Notes under the pieces: generated by a model | Databases searched by the model: none | Told to the model about the DNA's origin: nothing | What the model saw: only the letters and a program-made list of their open reading frames with translations | Shown here: one piece after another, positions 32,974 through 33,482 of the stretch | Numbering within the stretch: position 1 is the first letter of the stretch | Layout: every line of letters begins with the position of its first letter | Source: Chromera velia | Taxonomy: Eukaryota; Sar; Chromeraceae | Direction: 5' to 3' | NCBI GenBank assembly: GCA_018398765.1 | Contig: JAHBMJ010000685.1 | Coordinates: 1 to 33,482 of the forward strand | Length of the DNA: 33,482 nt | Program-made: the position numbers and the translations under genes

Positions 32974-33482
32974 CTGACTGAGTCAGAGTCACGTACCGTT
33001 GTAGAGCTTGTCAGCTGCGTAACAACACGCATACGCAAATGAGGGTGCGCACATCCAGCGTACTAAGTGTTGATCACATGCAATTAAGCGGTAATTATAT
33101 CAAACTCATGCATGCATGCAATCAGTCTGTTGTAAGTCAAGTCTCTGTATGAACGACCAAGTAGAAGTCTCTAGAAGTGCATCTATCATGAGTGATAGAC
33201 TTTCTAATCCTAAGCCCCGTAAGTAAGCCTAGCCGCTGTCATCCAACGTGGTAGCAGAGCGGTAGATCCGCTCAGATGGAATTCAGCCTGCTAGTTCCGA
33301 AGTAAAGAACTATGTAATTAAAAAGAGCACGAGCTACAGAATTTCTACAAGAATTTTTAGGGGGGAATTACAACGAATGAAGAATAATGGAAAACAAAAA
33401 AAGGGGGCAGAGAGTGGACAGAAAAAAAAGGGGGCAGAGAGAGAGAGAGAGAGAGAGAATCTAGAGAGAGAATGGTGGGAGG
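32974..33482. other. Downstream intergenic region to the window edge
   Basis: No gene seen. Contains CATG repeats at about 33108-33120, a tandem pair of AAAAAAAGGGGGCAGAGA at about 33397-33440, and (GA)n up to the edge. Confidence 0.5.

Noticed and set aside
33240-33300. tRNA-like stretch (GTGGTAGCAGAGCGGTAGA followed by a GTTCCGA word)
   Set aside because: I could not pair an acceptor stem or place an anticodon arm, and the B-box-like word is off consensus.

Overview
This is nuclear DNA from a protist with intron-rich genes. Four multi-exon genes can be reconstructed with GT-AG introns, and the long gaps between genes are full of simple repeats and small DNA transposons. The gene set (a SURNod19-like secreted protein, an Alr4036-type FMN oxidase, a long PPR protein with a 38-residue period, a zinc alcohol dehydrogenase) and the general texture suggest an alga or alveolate. 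A chromerid such as Chromera velia is my best guess, but nothing in the sequence proves it. Undetermined bases at 8745 and 21711-21712 show that this is a draft assembly.

Layout. Positions 1-4280 (minus strand) hold the 5' part of an unrecognised gene of at least six exons that runs off the left edge. Positions 5295-8381 (plus) hold a four-exon pyridoxamine-phosphate-oxidase-like flavoprotein, with a T80-G-T78 tract in its last intron. Positions about 9136-12253 (plus) hold a PPR gene with about twenty near-identical 114-bp units, broken by one frameshift at about 10107. Positions 12254-20784 are AT-rich and nearly gene-free. They hold at least five short inverted-repeat transposons, one nested inside another, plus a broken MYND zinc-finger ORF and one unplaced ORF. 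Positions 20785-24497 (minus) hold a complete seven-exon SURNod19-like gene. Positions 24498-27408 are a second AT-rich transposon zone, with a long fold-back element that carries a nested 223-bp element. Positions 27409-28998 (minus) hold an orphan single-exon gene. Positions 29858-32973 (plus) hold a complete five-exon zinc alcohol dehydrogenase, divergent from the orphan.

The genes do not form an obvious pathway. The main new observations concern genome structure. The 18 splice donors I could place all have G at +5, and ten have C at +3 (GTCNGT). In three introns a tetranucleotide microsatellite begins at the donor itself. The PPR array carries a nine-unit higher-order repeat. Several transposon families can be defined from this window alone by terminal inverted repeats and target-site duplications, and two nested insertions give their relative ages.
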